Assembly: GCF_006438725.1 (NCBI RefSeq)
Contig: NZ_RCZD01000003.1
Coordinates: 310,001 to 374,000, forward strand
Direction of reading: 5' to 3'
Length of the DNA: 64,000 nt
Source of the DNA: Ewingella americana
GTDB lineage: Bacteria > Pseudomonadota > Gammaproteobacteria > Enterobacterales > Enterobacteriaceae
Positions 38,519-47,359 of this stretch are shown here, one piece after another (the first letter of the stretch is position 1; each line of letters begins with the position of its first letter). Both the position numbers and the translations under genes were made by a program. The notes below the pieces were generated by a model, which searched no databases, was not told the origin of the DNA, and saw only the letters and a list, made by a program, of their open reading frames with translations.

Positions 38519-39199
38519 TTATAACGTCATCGCGCCACTGTACAAGATAGCCCCGGTCGGCTGGCCGGTTGGGGAGCCGCCATGGGGTTCAAGGCTGATT
38601 GCCAGCGTTGAACCTGGGTCAGGCATTCTGGCTGCCAGTGACAGCTCCGTTGGCGAAGCATCACTTATTAGCCCAAGCGAGCGCGGCTTGCCGCCCGCCG
38701 GAATGGTCCACAGCTCAAGGCTGCGGTCTTTGGCTATTTCACGTGTATGCAGCGGCGTCAGCATCAGGCTGTTGGCGCGTTTGTCCACGCTGACCACCCA
38801 CTGTCCGGCATCGGCACTGTTATTGGCTAAAATTGTCACTGGCGTGATGGCCGACGGCTGAACCAGCAGACGCGGTACCAGCAGGAGGGCGGCGAATCCT
38901 GCGGCCAGCGCCCAACCGAGATAACCGCGCCATGGCGTTTTCACTGCTGGAATAGCGGACTGGCGCTCAGGCACCGGGCCGAGCTGCAACTGAATTCTTT
39001 TCCACACCGACGCGGGCGGTGTTACCGGAGTGAGCTGGTTATCGAGCTGAGTAAAAGCTTCCTGCCAGCGGGCTACCTCAGCCTGTAACGCCGGGTCTGT
39101 CTGCATTTGTTGCTCGAACTGCCGTTTGGCAGCGCCGCGTAAGGTCCCCAGCGCATATTCCGCTGACAGAGCGGCATGATATTCCCGTCTGTTTTTCAT
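38519..39199 (-). CDS. Anti-sigma factor, RskA family
   Basis: A 226-residue membrane anti-sigma factor. The N-terminal anti-sigma domain (about 1-85) starts YHAALSAEYALGTLRGAAKRQFEQ, one TM helix follows (about 90-110, LGWALAAGFAALLLVPRLLV), and the C-terminal RskA domain is periplasmic (LELWTIPAGGKPRSLGLI, LAISLEPHGGSPTGQPTGAI). Regulated proteolysis of such proteins frees the sigma factor. I start at 39199 because its ATG overlaps the sigma stop by 4 bp (ATGA). It is the last gene of the operon. Confidence 0.9.
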   Translation of the reverse strand: MKNRREYHAALSAEYALGTLRGAAKRQFEQQMQTDPALQAEVARWQEAFTQLDNQLTPVTPPASVWKRIQLQLGPVPERQSAIPAVKTPWRGYLGWALAAGFAALLLVPRLLVQPSAITPVTILANNSADAGQWVVSVDKRANSLMLTPLHTREIAKDRSLELWTIPAGGKPRSLGLISDASPTELSLAARMPDPGSTLAISLEPHGGSPTGQPTGAILYSGAMTL

Positions 39200-39777
39200 A
39201 GGCCCACGCAGCTCTTTAAGTGCTCCAGGGCGCGACGGATCCAACTTTTGATCGTGCCGAGAGGTTGTTGTAAATGGTCTGAGACTTCGCCATGCGACAG
39301 CCCCTGATAGTACGCCAGCACCAGACTTTGCCGCTGTTCCGCCGGTAAATGCGCCAGACAGTCGGCCAGAACTTTGGCATCTCCGTCTTGTTGCAGTTGC
39401 CGCACAGGCTCGTCGTTATCAGCGCAGAGGCTCTCCTGCATGTTGTCGTCGAGTTCCGCCAACTGGTTGTCACTGCCGCGCATCCAGTCAATGGAGCAGT
39501 TACGCACGATGTGCGTCAGCCAGGTCATCGGGGAACTGAGCGACGGATTGTAAGAAGTGGCCCGGTTCCAGGCGGTGATAAAGCTGTCATGCAACACTTC
39601 TTCTGCCCAGGCATGACGGCGCAACATGCGCAGCGCAACGGCAAACAGGCGCGGTGACGTCAGGCGGTACAGTTTTTCAAATGCCTGACGATCACCGCCA
39701 GCCATGGCATGCATCAGGTCACGCAAGGGATCCGTGGCCGGATCCGACGTTATTTTCGTTATTGAGTTGTCATGCAT
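39196..39777 (-). CDS. ECF-type sigma factor, SigK-like
   Basis: A 193-residue group IV sigma factor. Region 2 is RLFAVALRMLRRHAWAEEVLHDSFITAWNRA and is split by the usual SPMTWLTHIVRNCSIDWMR. Region 4 is LPAEQRQSLVLAYYQG followed by SHGEVSDHLQQPLGTIKSWI. It pairs by overlap with the RskA-type anti-sigma gene. Together with the fasciclin gene upstream it mirrors the SigK-RskA-MPT70/83 set of mycobacteria. The inducing signal is unknown. Confidence 0.9.
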   Translation of the reverse strand: MHDNSITKITSDPATDPLRDLMHAMAGGDRQAFEKLYRLTSPRLFAVALRMLRRHAWAEEVLHDSFITAWNRATSYNPSLSSPMTWLTHIVRNCSIDWMRGSDNQLAELDDNMQESLCADNDEPVRQLQQDGDAKVLADCLAHLPAEQRQSLVLAYYQGLSHGEVSDHLQQPLGTIKSWIRRALEHLKSCVGL

Positions 39778-39799
39778 TCGCCAGCCCCGAACCTAAAGT

Positions 39800-39828
39800 G
39801 TGCAGTGCCAACAAGGGCAGCACTGCAC
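39800..39828 (-). other. Perfect 9-bp inverted repeat between fasciclin gene and sigma gene
   Basis: GTGCAGTGC (39800-39808) and GCACTGCAC (39820-39828) enclose 11 nt. No T run follows on the minus strand, so it may be an mRNA end or processing hairpin between the first and second genes of the operon. Confidence 0.7.
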
Positions 39829-39843
39829 CCAGTATAGACGGTT

Positions 39844-40404
39844 TTATTTAGGCATCAGCACGGTGTCGATCACGTCGATCACGCCATTTTTCTGTTGCAC
39901 ATCATAAGTGCTGATATTCGCCACATCGCCTTTGGCATCTTTAAGCTGGATATTGTGCGGACCATTGCCAATCAGCCACAGCGCCTGGCCGTTAACGGTT
40001 TTCAGTTCGGCTTTACCGCCACCCTGTTTGATCAGTTTTTCCAGATCTTTCATCTCATATTTCCCGGCCACCACGTGGTAAGTCAGGATGCTGGTCAGCG
40101 TGGCTTTGTTTTCCGGTTTTACCAGATTAGCCACAGTACCTGCTGGCAGCTTGCCGAAAGCAGCGTCAGTGGGGGCGAAGACGGTAAACGGCCCTTTGCT
40201 TTGCAGGGTGTCGACCAGACCTGCGGCTTTCACAGCGGCAACCAGGGTCGTGTGGTCTTTAGAGTTCACTGCGTTTTCAACAATATTCCTGGACGGATAC
40301 ATTGCTGCACCACCGACCATAGTGGTGTCGGACATCATTGCGGCCATTGACGCGCTGCTGAACAGAATCGAAGCACAGATTGCGGTACGGATAAGCGTTT
40401 TCAT
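39844..40404 (-). CDS. Fasciclin (FAS1) domain secreted protein
   Basis: A 186-residue exported protein with a signal peptide (about residues 1-21, ending SMAA) and one FAS1 domain (about 45-185). Domain hallmarks are GPFTVFAPTDAAFGKLPAGT (H1 box) and LTYHVVAGKYE plus the C-terminal NGVIDVIDTVLMP (H2 box). FAS1 domains mediate adhesion or surface interaction. It is probably the target and the first gene of the sigma/anti-sigma operon. I use the ATG at 40404 with AAAAGGATCAC upstream. Confidence 0.92.
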   Translation of the reverse strand: MKTLIRTAICASILFSSASMAAMMSDTTMVGGAAMYPSRNIVENAVNSKDHTTLVAAVKAAGLVDTLQSKGPFTVFAPTDAAFGKLPAGTVANLVKPENKATLTSILTYHVVAGKYEMKDLEKLIKQGGGKAELKTVNGQALWLIGNGPHNIQLKDAKGDVANISTYDVQQKNGVIDVIDTVLMPK

Positions 40405-40540
40405 GATGTGATCCTTTTGGATTGAATGGGTAAGGTCTTGCCTCACATCAATACATACGAATCAGGAGGGGTTTTGGATGCAGGAAAGCGCAGATATTTT
40501 CGAATTAATAGGAAGATATTTTTAACTGACTCATTTATAT

Positions 40541-40571
40541 AATAAAAAACCACGCGCAGAGGCGTGGTTTT
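40541..40571 (-). terminator. Terminator of rhtA
   Basis: On the minus strand AAAACCACGC pairs with GCGTGGTTTT (40546-40571) and a T run follows. It separates rhtA from the fasciclin operon. Confidence 0.88.
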
Positions 40572-40588
40572 CTGCAGAAACGCAGGGC

Positions 40589-41584
40589 TCACTTGCCGGA
40601 AGGATTATTACCTGCCACTTCCACGGTATCGAGTTTGGTTTTTCGCTGAATCGTCAGGGTGGAACCCGCCGATGCCGCGATGATCGCCGCCAGTGCCAGC
40701 CACTGCAACCCGTTAAGGTATTCGCCGAGGAAGATAATGCCCGACATGGCCGCCATGGCAGGCTCCATACTCATCAGCGTGCCGAAGGTTTTTGCCGGTA
40801 AGCGGGTCATGGCGATCATTTCAAGAGAGTAGGGCACCGCCGAGGTCAGCAGGGCGATCAGCAAACCCAGTGGCAGGATCGACAGGGTGAAGATCGAGGT
40901 GTGTGCCTGAAACGCGCCAATCGGGAAAAAAATCATTGCGCCAATCAGCGAGCCTATTGCCGCTGTGCCGGGCCCGTAACTGCTCCCTGCACGTTGACCT
41001 GCCAGAATATAGATAGCCCAGCAGGCTCCCGCAAACAGCGCCAGACAGGCACCTTTAGGGTCGATGCTGTCGGTGTCATGCCCGAGAGGTAGCAGGAACC
41101 ACAGGCCGACTACCGCGAGGATCACCCAGACGAAATCCACCGGACGGCGGGAGGAGAACATGGCCACCGCCAGCGGACCGGTAAACTCGAGGGCCACGCC
41201 AACGCCCAGGGGAATAGTTTGAATAGCCAGATAGAAGCTGTAGTTCATGCTGCCGAGTGCCAGGCCATAAATCAGTAATGCACGAAAATTACCGCCGCGA
41301 ATTTTCATCCGCCAGGGTCTGAACCACGCCAGCAGCAACAGGGAGCCAATCCCCAGACGCAGCGCCGTCACGCCTTGTGGGCCGACTAGCGGAAATAAGG
41401 TCTTTGCCAGCGATGCGCCGCCCTGTAGCGAAAGCATGGCAATCAGTAACAACAGTACCGCAATAAACGGGGACGCCGTTTTCGCTAATGCGGGCAGCGC
41501 TGGCGTGTCGGAATACGGTGTATCAACAGTGCGGTTGTCTATAGACGAATCGCCTGTTGATGAATTTTTGTCTGACTTGGTCAT
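40589..41584 (-). CDS. rhtA: Threonine/homoserine exporter RhtA
   Basis: A 331-residue DMT-family exporter with ten TM helices in two EamA repeats. It matches E. coli RhtA in LQGGASLAKTLFPLVGPQGVTALRL, VALEFTGPLAVAMFSSRRPVDFVW and MEPAMAAMSGIIFLGE. The N-terminus is about 35 residues longer than E. coli's and is polar and Ser/Thr/Asp rich. I start at the ATG at 41584. The neighbour order dps-rhtA-ompX is conserved, though several genes are inserted here. Confidence 0.92.
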   Translation of the reverse strand: MTKSDKNSSTGDSSIDNRTVDTPYSDTPALPALAKTASPFIAVLLLLIAMLSLQGGASLAKTLFPLVGPQGVTALRLGIGSLLLLAWFRPWRMKIRGGNFRALLIYGLALGSMNYSFYLAIQTIPLGVGVALEFTGPLAVAMFSSRRPVDFVWVILAVVGLWFLLPLGHDTDSIDPKGACLALFAGACWAIYILAGQRAGSSYGPGTAAIGSLIGAMIFFPIGAFQAHTSIFTLSILPLGLLIALLTSAVPYSLEMIAMTRLPAKTFGTLMSMEPAMAAMSGIIFLGEYLNGLQWLALAAIIAASAGSTLTIQRKTKLDTVEVAGNNPSGK

Positions 41585-41986
41585 CCTTTGCGCCTTAAAT
41601 GTGATCCCGGTCCGGGGAATTCTTGTTTTGCAGGTGAAATGTAAAAACAATGTTTACGCGATGACTCAGTGTAGAGTGAAAAGCAGGGAGGAAAAATCCA
41701 TAAAAAAGATTTTTTTAGAGATCACGATCGCAAAAAATAGCGGTTTTGAGGTCAAAAAGTGCCCAAAAATTTAAGAATTTTCTGCTAAACCAAAAAAGTT
41801 CAATAAGTTTAACTTATACTTTGAGGCCTATAAAATAATTTAAAATCAACCGGTTAAATGACTATGGAAACTTTCTGTTACACCATATAACGCTTTGGAC
41901 ACCTTATATCAGGCAGAGTTTCACGCTGCTTTTTGTTATATTTTGCTGGTGAAGGTTACTTTTGTTTCCCATTTGAGGTGGTTGTT
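41585..41986 (+). promoter_or_regulatory. rhtA-ompX intergenic region with ompX promoter
   Basis: A 402-bp AT-rich divergent region without a gene. A likely ompX -10 TATACT is at 41815-41820, giving a leader of about 160 nt, in keeping with the long, small-RNA-targeted leader of E. coli ompX. No clear -35 is visible. Confidence 0.5.
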
Positions 41987-42517
41987 ATGAAAAAAATTGC
42001 ATGTCTTTCCGCATTAGCTTGCGTAGTAGCACTGGGCGCATCAAGCGCATTTGCTGACACCAGCACGGTAACCGCAGGTTACGCACAAGGTGATATGCAA
42101 GGCGTTGCTAACAAAGCAAACGGCTTCAACCTGAAATATCGTTTCGAGCAAGACAGCAATCCACTCGGCGTGATCGGTTCTTTCACTTACATTGAGAAAG
42201 ACGACTCTTCAGCTGACAACGGTTACGGCAAATCACAGTACTACGGCATCACTGCGGGTCCAGCTTACCGTCTGAACGACTGGGCTTCCATCTACGGTGT
42301 AGTGGGTGTGGGTTACGGCAAAACTCAGGGCAGCACTGATACCAGCTCTACCGTTCTGCGTGACAAATCTGATACCAGCGATTACGGCTTCTCTTACGGC
42401 GCAGGTATGCAGTTCAACCCAATCGAAAACGTTGCTCTGGACTTCTCTTACGAGCAGTCTCGCATTCGTAGCGTTGACGTTGGCACCTGGATCGCAGGCG
42501 TGGGTTACCGCTTCTAA
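41987..42517 (+). CDS. ompX: Outer membrane protein OmpX
   Basis: A 176-residue eight-stranded beta-barrel of the Ail/OmpX family. The signal peptide is residues 1-23 (MKKIACLSALACVVALGASS...AFA). The barrel has alternating strands such as NGFNLKYRFEQ and YYGITAGPAYRLNDW, and the terminal aromatic ends GTWIAGVGYRF, the outer membrane insertion signal. A Ser/Thr/Asp-rich extracellular loop near residue 120 is slightly longer than in E. coli. GAGGTGGTTGTT precedes the ATG. Confidence 0.96.
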   Translation: MKKIACLSALACVVALGASSAFADTSTVTAGYAQGDMQGVANKANGFNLKYRFEQDSNPLGVIGSFTYIEKDDSSADNGYGKSQYYGITAGPAYRLNDWASIYGVVGVGYGKTQGSTDTSSTVLRDKSDTSDYGFSYGAGMQFNPIENVALDFSYEQSRIRSVDVGTWIAGVGYRF

Positions 42518-42562
42518 TTATTCGAAAACTGTAGCGCGTTGCCGCTGCACATCTTCGAGAAT

Positions 42563-42590
42563 AAAACCGCCTTTTGGGGCGGTTTTTTTA
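42563..42590 (+). terminator. Terminator of ompX
   Basis: AAAACCGCC (42563-42571), a T-rich loop, then GGGGCGGTTTT and further T. It is about 45 bp after the ompX stop. Confidence 0.9.
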
Positions 42591-42636
42591 TGGCTGCGAT
42601 TCAGCGATCTGGCCTGTTTTCGGATAAAAAGCGGCA

Positions 42637-43401
42637 TCAGATCCCGCTATACCAGTTATATCCCTGATCTTCCCAATAACCGCCGGGGTACTCGTTGGTG
42701 ACGAATATCGCGCCGATGTGTTTGGCATTTTTGAAGCCGAGTTTAGTCGGCATGCGTAAACGCAGGGGGTAGCCGAAGTCTGGGGGCAGCGGTTTTCCGC
42801 CGAAATCCAGCGCCAGAATGGTCTGTGGATGCAGCGCGGTCGCCATATCAATGCTGGAATAATAACGGTCATCGCATTTGAACCCGACATATTTGGCCGT
42901 CAGGTCCGCGCCGACATGCTGGAGGAAGGTTTTAAGCGGTACGCCGCGCCATTGCCCAATAGCGCTCCAGCCTTCGATACAAATCAGCCGGGTGATCTGG
43001 CTCTCCTGCGGCAAAAGTTGTAACTGTTCCAGCGTCCAGGGCGCTTTCTTTTGCACCAGCCCGGACACTTCCAGCCGATAGTTCGGAATATCAATTTCCG
43101 GCACGTTGTACTCGGGGTAAAAGGCGTTGAAACGAAACGGTGTGGTGATCTGGTCCACCCGGTAAGTTTGCGCCAGCTTTTGCCCACCAAACAGCCAGCC
43201 CTGCACCCGGTCATTCCAGCGCGACATGGCCCACAGCACTTTGTCGACCTCGTCGCCGTCTTGTAAATTGCAACCGGTCAGCATCGACACCGCGCCCAGC
43301 GTCAGACCGGAGCGCAGCAGCAGTCGCCGCTGAATATTTACCAGCTGTTTGCGCTGATCCGGCTCGACGATGATTTTTGGCCGGTTGGATTTCTCACTCA
43401 T
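42637..43401 (-). CDS. Molybdopterin-dependent oxidoreductase, sulfite-oxidase/MsrP-like
   Basis: A 254-residue protein of the sulfite oxidase fold. It has a Tat-type signal QRRLLLRSGLTLGAVSMLTGC (Arg25-Arg26) ending in a lipobox, so it is probably a Tat-exported lipoprotein anchored at Cys44. The molybdenum-ligating cysteine is Cys141 in RLICIEGWSAIGQWRG. It lacks the extra length of MsrP, and the substrate is unknown; periplasmic methionine sulfoxide reduction or another oxyanion are possible. Its gene overlaps the upstream cytochrome b gene by 8 bp, the expected electron donor. Confidence 0.88.
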   Translation of the reverse strand: MSEKSNRPKIIVEPDQRKQLVNIQRRLLLRSGLTLGAVSMLTGCNLQDGDEVDKVLWAMSRWNDRVQGWLFGGQKLAQTYRVDQITTPFRFNAFYPEYNVPEIDIPNYRLEVSGLVQKKAPWTLEQLQLLPQESQITRLICIEGWSAIGQWRGVPLKTFLQHVGADLTAKYVGFKCDDRYYSSIDMATALHPQTILALDFGGKPLPPDFGYPLRLRMPTKLGFKNAKHIGAIFVTNEYPGGYWEDQGYNWYSGI

Positions 43402-44059
43402 CAGCGCTCTCCTTTATGCTCTGCTTTTTACCGCCGGTGATCATGGCAACCAAGGTCTTCGGCACCAGCAGCACCATCACGACGTGAATCACCACAAACA
43501 GCAGCACGCCGCTCATGGCAAAAAAATGGACATAGCGGGCGATGTCAAAACCACCGAACAGCCAGACCAGACCGCTGAACTGCACCGGTTTCCAGATAGA
43601 CAGCCCTGAAAGCACCAGCAGCGCACCCAGTAACAGCACGCCGACATACATCACTTTTTGCACGGCGTTATATTCCCCGAGCTTGTGCGGCAGCTTAAAC
43701 GTCAGCGCCTGCACCACATCGTGCCAGATGGATTGGGGGGTAAACGGGAAAAAATCGCGTCTGAAATGGCCGCTGAATAAGCCCCATGTCAGGTAGATCA
43801 GCGCATTGCCCGCCAGCAACCACATCACCGCCAGATGCCAGGCGATATTCCCGCCCAGCCAGCCGCCGACCGTGCTGCTCTGCGGGAAGGTGAGAAAGCT
43901 GAACAGGGGATCGGCGTTATAAATGCCCCAGCCGCTCATCACCATGCCAATCATGGCGAGCAGGTTGATCCAGTGGCACAGGCGAACCGGCCAGGGATGG
44001 ATTTTTCGTTTGCGCAGCGCTTTACGGGGCGTGACGTTCACTGAGGGTTGATGGCTCAC
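43394..44059 (-). CDS. Cytochrome b/b6 (b561-like) membrane subunit
   Basis: A 221-residue membrane cytochrome with four TM helices. Candidate heme histidines are in RLCHWINLLAMIGMVMSGW, NIAWHLAVMWLL and RYVHFF...VVIHVVMVLL. This is the di-heme cytochrome b subunit type that feeds electrons from the quinol pool to a periplasmic molybdoenzyme. The overlap with the molybdoenzyme gene supports a complex, equivalent in plan to MsrQ with MsrP. Confidence 0.88.
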   Translation of the reverse strand: MSHQPSVNVTPRKALRKRKIHPWPVRLCHWINLLAMIGMVMSGWGIYNADPLFSFLTFPQSSTVGGWLGGNIAWHLAVMWLLAGNALIYLTWGLFSGHFRRDFFPFTPQSIWHDVVQALTFKLPHKLGEYNAVQKVMYVGVLLLGALLVLSGLSIWKPVQFSGLVWLFGGFDIARYVHFFAMSGVLLFVVIHVVMVLLVPKTLVAMITGGKKQSIKESADE

Positions 44060-44201
44060 GAGGTCTCTCCTGCGAGGTCAAACACATAGACATTCGAGAA
44101 AGCAACACGGCGCGAAAGAGGGAGGTCCGCGCCGTGTTGCTTTACTGCTTGTACCGTTGTTCGTCAGCAATGTTCAGACACAGGCTGCCGACGCTATCGG
44201 G

Positions 44202-44816
44202 TTACATCGGTGGCGCGACACCCTCTTTACCGGCAGCAATGCCGCGGGCGGACAGCTGGCCTTTGTCATCTTTGGTCGCAAACAGCACGATTTTCACGCC
44301 AGGTTTCAGCAGGCTGCGATCGCCCGGTGCCAGCAGAACCACCGGCACATCGTCAGGCACGACCACGGTTTTCTCCGCGTCATGGTATTTCACGGTCAGG
44401 GTGCGGCCATTGCTGTTAACCAGCTTGCCGACGGTGCCGTTGGTCATGGTATTGATTTTTCCATCGGCGGATTCAAACGGGTTGAAGCCTTCGCCGCTGC
44501 CGCGCAGGCTTGGGGCAAAGACGTGAACTTCCAGCGCTTTCAGCGTGCCATCGGCCTGCGGAACGGCAGCGGTACCGATAAAACTGTCGGCTTTAATGTC
44601 AGAAATCTGGCCTTTGGAAACGCTGTTCACTTTGGTCTGGTCAGTCAGTTTGACGTCTAACTTCTCACCCTGACGGGTGGTCACCTGAATCGATGAATCA
44701 TTAACTGAATCAATGGTTCCGCGGGTAGGTTTGATCACGTTGTCAGCGGCGAATGCCCCGCTGCACATCAGCAGGGAACTCAACAGTAGGCCAGCAAGGC
44801 GCGTTGATTTCGTCAT
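44202..44816 (-). CDS. Exported DUF5666-like protein
   Basis: A 204-residue exported protein with a clean signal peptide (residues 1-23, ending GAFA). The mature part contains two OB-like repeats around RGTIDSVNDSSIQVTTRQG and NGTVGKLVNSNGRTLTVKY. The pattern fits DUF5666-type proteins, which have no known role. It is the first gene of the operon with the cytochrome b and molybdoenzyme genes, after a 142-bp gap. It could be a metal- or redox-responsive periplasmic partner; I cannot assign a function. Confidence 0.7.
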   Translation of the reverse strand: MTKSTRLAGLLLSSLLMCSGAFAADNVIKPTRGTIDSVNDSSIQVTTRQGEKLDVKLTDQTKVNSVSKGQISDIKADSFIGTAAVPQADGTLKALEVHVFAPSLRGSGEGFNPFESADGKINTMTNGTVGKLVNSNGRTLTVKYHDAEKTVVVPDDVPVVLLAPGDRSLLKPGVKIVLFATKDDKGQLSARGIAAGKEGVAPPM

Positions 44817-44921
44817 GTTAACTCTCCATATTTTGCAGGTCGATCAAGGCGGTGGCGTTTCCACCACGCGGTTTGTGTAGATCAAGAATGGACGATAAAC
44901 CCGAACCCGGAGATGACAATT

Positions 44922-44941
44922 TGATGACAAAATTGTCATCA
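44922..44941. promoter_or_regulatory. CusR/HprR-type box in the divergent control region
   Basis: TGATGACAAAATTGTCATCA is a 9-2-9 inverted repeat and contains ATGACAA-N2-TTGTCAT, the CusR-type box. An extra direct copy GATGACAATTT lies just upstream (44912-44922). It sits between the DUF5666-like operon and the two-component genes, so it could control both directions. Confidence 0.8.
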
Positions 44942-45002
44942 AACATGAACCGGGAAGCTGATAAACTTCTGCTATTGAATCACTAAATGATGAGTTGCCT
45001 GA

Positions 45003-45674
45003 ATGCGGATCCTGGTTATTGAAGATGACATCAGCACCGGCGACTACCTGAAAAAGGGGTTGGGCGAGGCAGGCTATCGTGTGGATCTGGCGCGTAATGG
45101 CGCAGATGGCCTGTTCCTGGCATTGGAGGAGGGCTATGACGCGGTGATCCTCGACGTGATGCTGCCCGGTCTCGATGGCTGGCAGGTGATGGAAGTCCTG
45201 CGCAAAAAAAGTGACGTGCCGGTGCTGTTTCTCACTGCGCGGGACGAAGTGCAGGATCGCATTCACGGGCTGGAGCTCGGCGCTGATGATTATCTGATCA
45301 AACCGTTTTCGTTCACCGAACTGGTGCTGCGTATCCGCACGTTGCTGCGCCGCCCGATGGCCCGCGAGGCAGATACTTACTCGCTGGCGGATCTGCATCT
45401 GGACGTTCTGCGCCGTCGTGTGACGCGCCAGGATCAGGTGATCGCACTGACCAATAAAGAATTTATGCTGCTGCATTTACTGATGCGCCGTGAAGGCGAA
45501 GTGTTGTCGCGAACCATGATTGCTTCACAGGTGTGGGATATGAATTTTGACAGCGACACCAACGTGGTGGATGTGGCGGTAAAACGCCTGCGTGCCAAAA
45601 TCGACCGGGCGTTTGAGGTCAAACTGATCCACACCGTACGCGGCATCGGCTACGTTTGCGAAGTGCGCGCATGA
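45003..45674 (+). CDS. OmpR/CusR-family response regulator
   Basis: A 223-residue response regulator. The receiver has Glu7-Asp8-Asp9, the phosphorylated Asp51 in [13 protein letters not shown] and the switch Lys in DDYLIKPFS. The C-terminal winged helix (about 125-220) ends [14 protein letters not shown]. The sequence and the adjacent box resemble CusR and HprR. The start is ATG at 45003 with a weak ribosome site; the coding end overlaps the kinase by 4 bp. Confidence 0.93.
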   Translation: MRILVIEDDISTGDYLKKGLGEAGYRVDLARNGADGLFLALEEGYDAVILDVMLPGLDGWQVMEVLRKKSDVPVLFLTARDEVQDRIHGLELGADDYLIKPFSFTELVLRIRTLLRRPMAREADTYSLADLHLDVLRRRVTRQDQVIALTNKEFMLLHLLMRREGEVLSRTMIASQVWDMNFDSDTNVVDVAVKRLRAKIDRAFEVKLIHTVRGIGYVCEVRA

Positions 45675-47119
45675 GTATTTCCGCCACCGCCAACATGCCA
45701 AAACGCGCCATGTCTTTGACCCTGCGTGCCACGCTCTTGTTTGCGCTAATCGCCGCCCTGGTGGTCAGTACGGTGGGTTTTTATCTCTACTATTCGATGG
45801 AAAAAGAGCTCATCCGTCGCGCCGATTACCAGGTGACCGGGCGGGTACAGTATTTCAGACATCTGCTGGCGAATGATTTCCCGCTGTCGCAGCTGAGCCG
45901 CAGCCCTGAGCTGTTCGAGAATATGCTCGGCAATGAGCGGGATATTCTGCAATTCCGGCTGGAAAACCAGCCGCCGATCATCAACGTTAACCCGTCGCGA
46001 CTGCCTTTGCCGGATGTCACACCCATAGCCGATGGGCGCGAATTAACGCTCGACACCGTTCACCCTCTTTCTGCACCCGACGGTACGCCGGTGCGCTTTA
46101 CCTCGGCCGCGGTGCGTATGCAGGATGGCCGTACGGTGGATATTTCCGCCGCCCATTTCATGACCGGTGAGGCGCAGATGCTGGCGGCTTTCCGCCTGGA
46201 AATCATCGGCGCGGTGGTCTTCGCCTATCTGCTGATCGCTGTGCTGGGTTTTGGCGTGATCAGCCGGGGCTTGCGGCCGCTGCGTAAAATGGCGCAGGAA
46301 GCGGCCGGAATTCACCCAACCAGCCTCTCGACGCGCCTGAGTTCTGAGAATGCACCACAGGAGTTGCAGCAGTTGATCCTCTCCTTTAACGCCATGCTCG
46401 ACCGGCTGGCCGAAGGCTACGAACGCCTGACGCAATTTTCTGCCGATCTGGCCCATGAGATCCGTACACCGGTCGGGGCATTAATGGGCCACTGTCAGGT
46501 GGCGCTGTACCAGCCACGTAGCACCGAAGAGTACGAAACCCTGCTGGCTAACAATATGGAGGAGCTGGAGCGGATCTCGCGCATGATCGAGAATATTTTG
46601 TTTCTGGCCCGCGCGTCCAACGCCCGCTCGGTGCTTAATATCACCCCGCTGGCGCTGGCGGTGGAAACCACCCGCGTGGCGGATTATTTCGAAGGGCTGG
46701 CTGAGGAGCGCGGAATGCAGCTGGTGTGCGAAGGGGAAGGCATGCTGTACGCCGATGCCATCCTCTTCCAGCGCGCGTTGAGCAATCTGGTGGCGAATGC
46801 CATTCATTATGGTGATGAAAATACACAGATTTGTGTTCAGGCAGAACAAGGCGGGCAGGGGACGCGCATCCACGTCACCAGCACCGGTGCACCGATACCT
46901 GACAACAAGCGTGAGAAACTGTTTGACCGTTTTTACCGCGCCGATGCCTCGCGCAGCGAAGGCGGCAGCTCCAACGGGCTGGGCCTGTCTATTGTGCAGG
47001 CCATTATGGCGCTGCATCAGGGAAGCGTCACGGTGCTGAGTCTGCCACATGGGCAGACGCGTTTTACATTGTATTTCCCCTCTCTTCATGAGGAGAAAAT
47101 CCCCGCCTTTTCTCAATGA
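45671..47119 (+). CDS. CusS/HprS-like heavy-metal sensor histidine kinase
   Basis: A 482-residue inner membrane sensor kinase. TM1 is at about residues 19-40, a periplasmic sensor of about 130 residues follows, TM2 is at about 180-202, then HAMP. The H-box is [20 protein letters not shown], the N-box [12 protein letters not shown] and the G-box [12 protein letters not shown]. It fits the CusS/HprS class that senses copper or oxidants. The ATG at 45671 overlaps the regulator stop, so the two are coupled. Confidence 0.93.
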   Translation: MSISATANMPKRAMSLTLRATLLFALIAALVVSTVGFYLYYSMEKELIRRADYQVTGRVQYFRHLLANDFPLSQLSRSPELFENMLGNERDILQFRLENQPPIINVNPSRLPLPDVTPIADGRELTLDTVHPLSAPDGTPVRFTSAAVRMQDGRTVDISAAHFMTGEAQMLAAFRLEIIGAVVFAYLLIAVLGFGVISRGLRPLRKMAQEAAGIHPTSLSTRLSSENAPQELQQLILSFNAMLDRLAEGYERLTQFSADLAHEIRTPVGALMGHCQVALYQPRSTEEYETLLANNMEELERISRMIENILFLARASNARSVLNITPLALAVETTRVADYFEGLAEERGMQLVCEGEGMLYADAILFQRALSNLVANAIHYGDENTQICVQAEQGGQGTRIHVTSTGAPIPDNKREKLFDRFYRADASRSEGGSSNGLGLSIVQAIMALHQGSVTVLSLPHGQTRFTLYFPSLHEEKIPAFSQ

Positions 47120-47359
47120 TTACGCAATGAATGTCAAAAAAATGTAAGAAAACCGCATTTTTAGATTCTTGAAATATAAAGGTTTTGCCAGCTCAGTTAC
47201 ATTATTTCATTAACTGACATGATTGAAGCCGAACCAAATGCATCAGTTACTGGTCAGATGAAGTTATCGACGTGTACTCTGGCGCATGGTTTTTTGACAC
47301 ATCGACACGCGCGGGCAGCACAACGCACCCAGACTTTCCAAAAAGAGCTTCACTCATTG

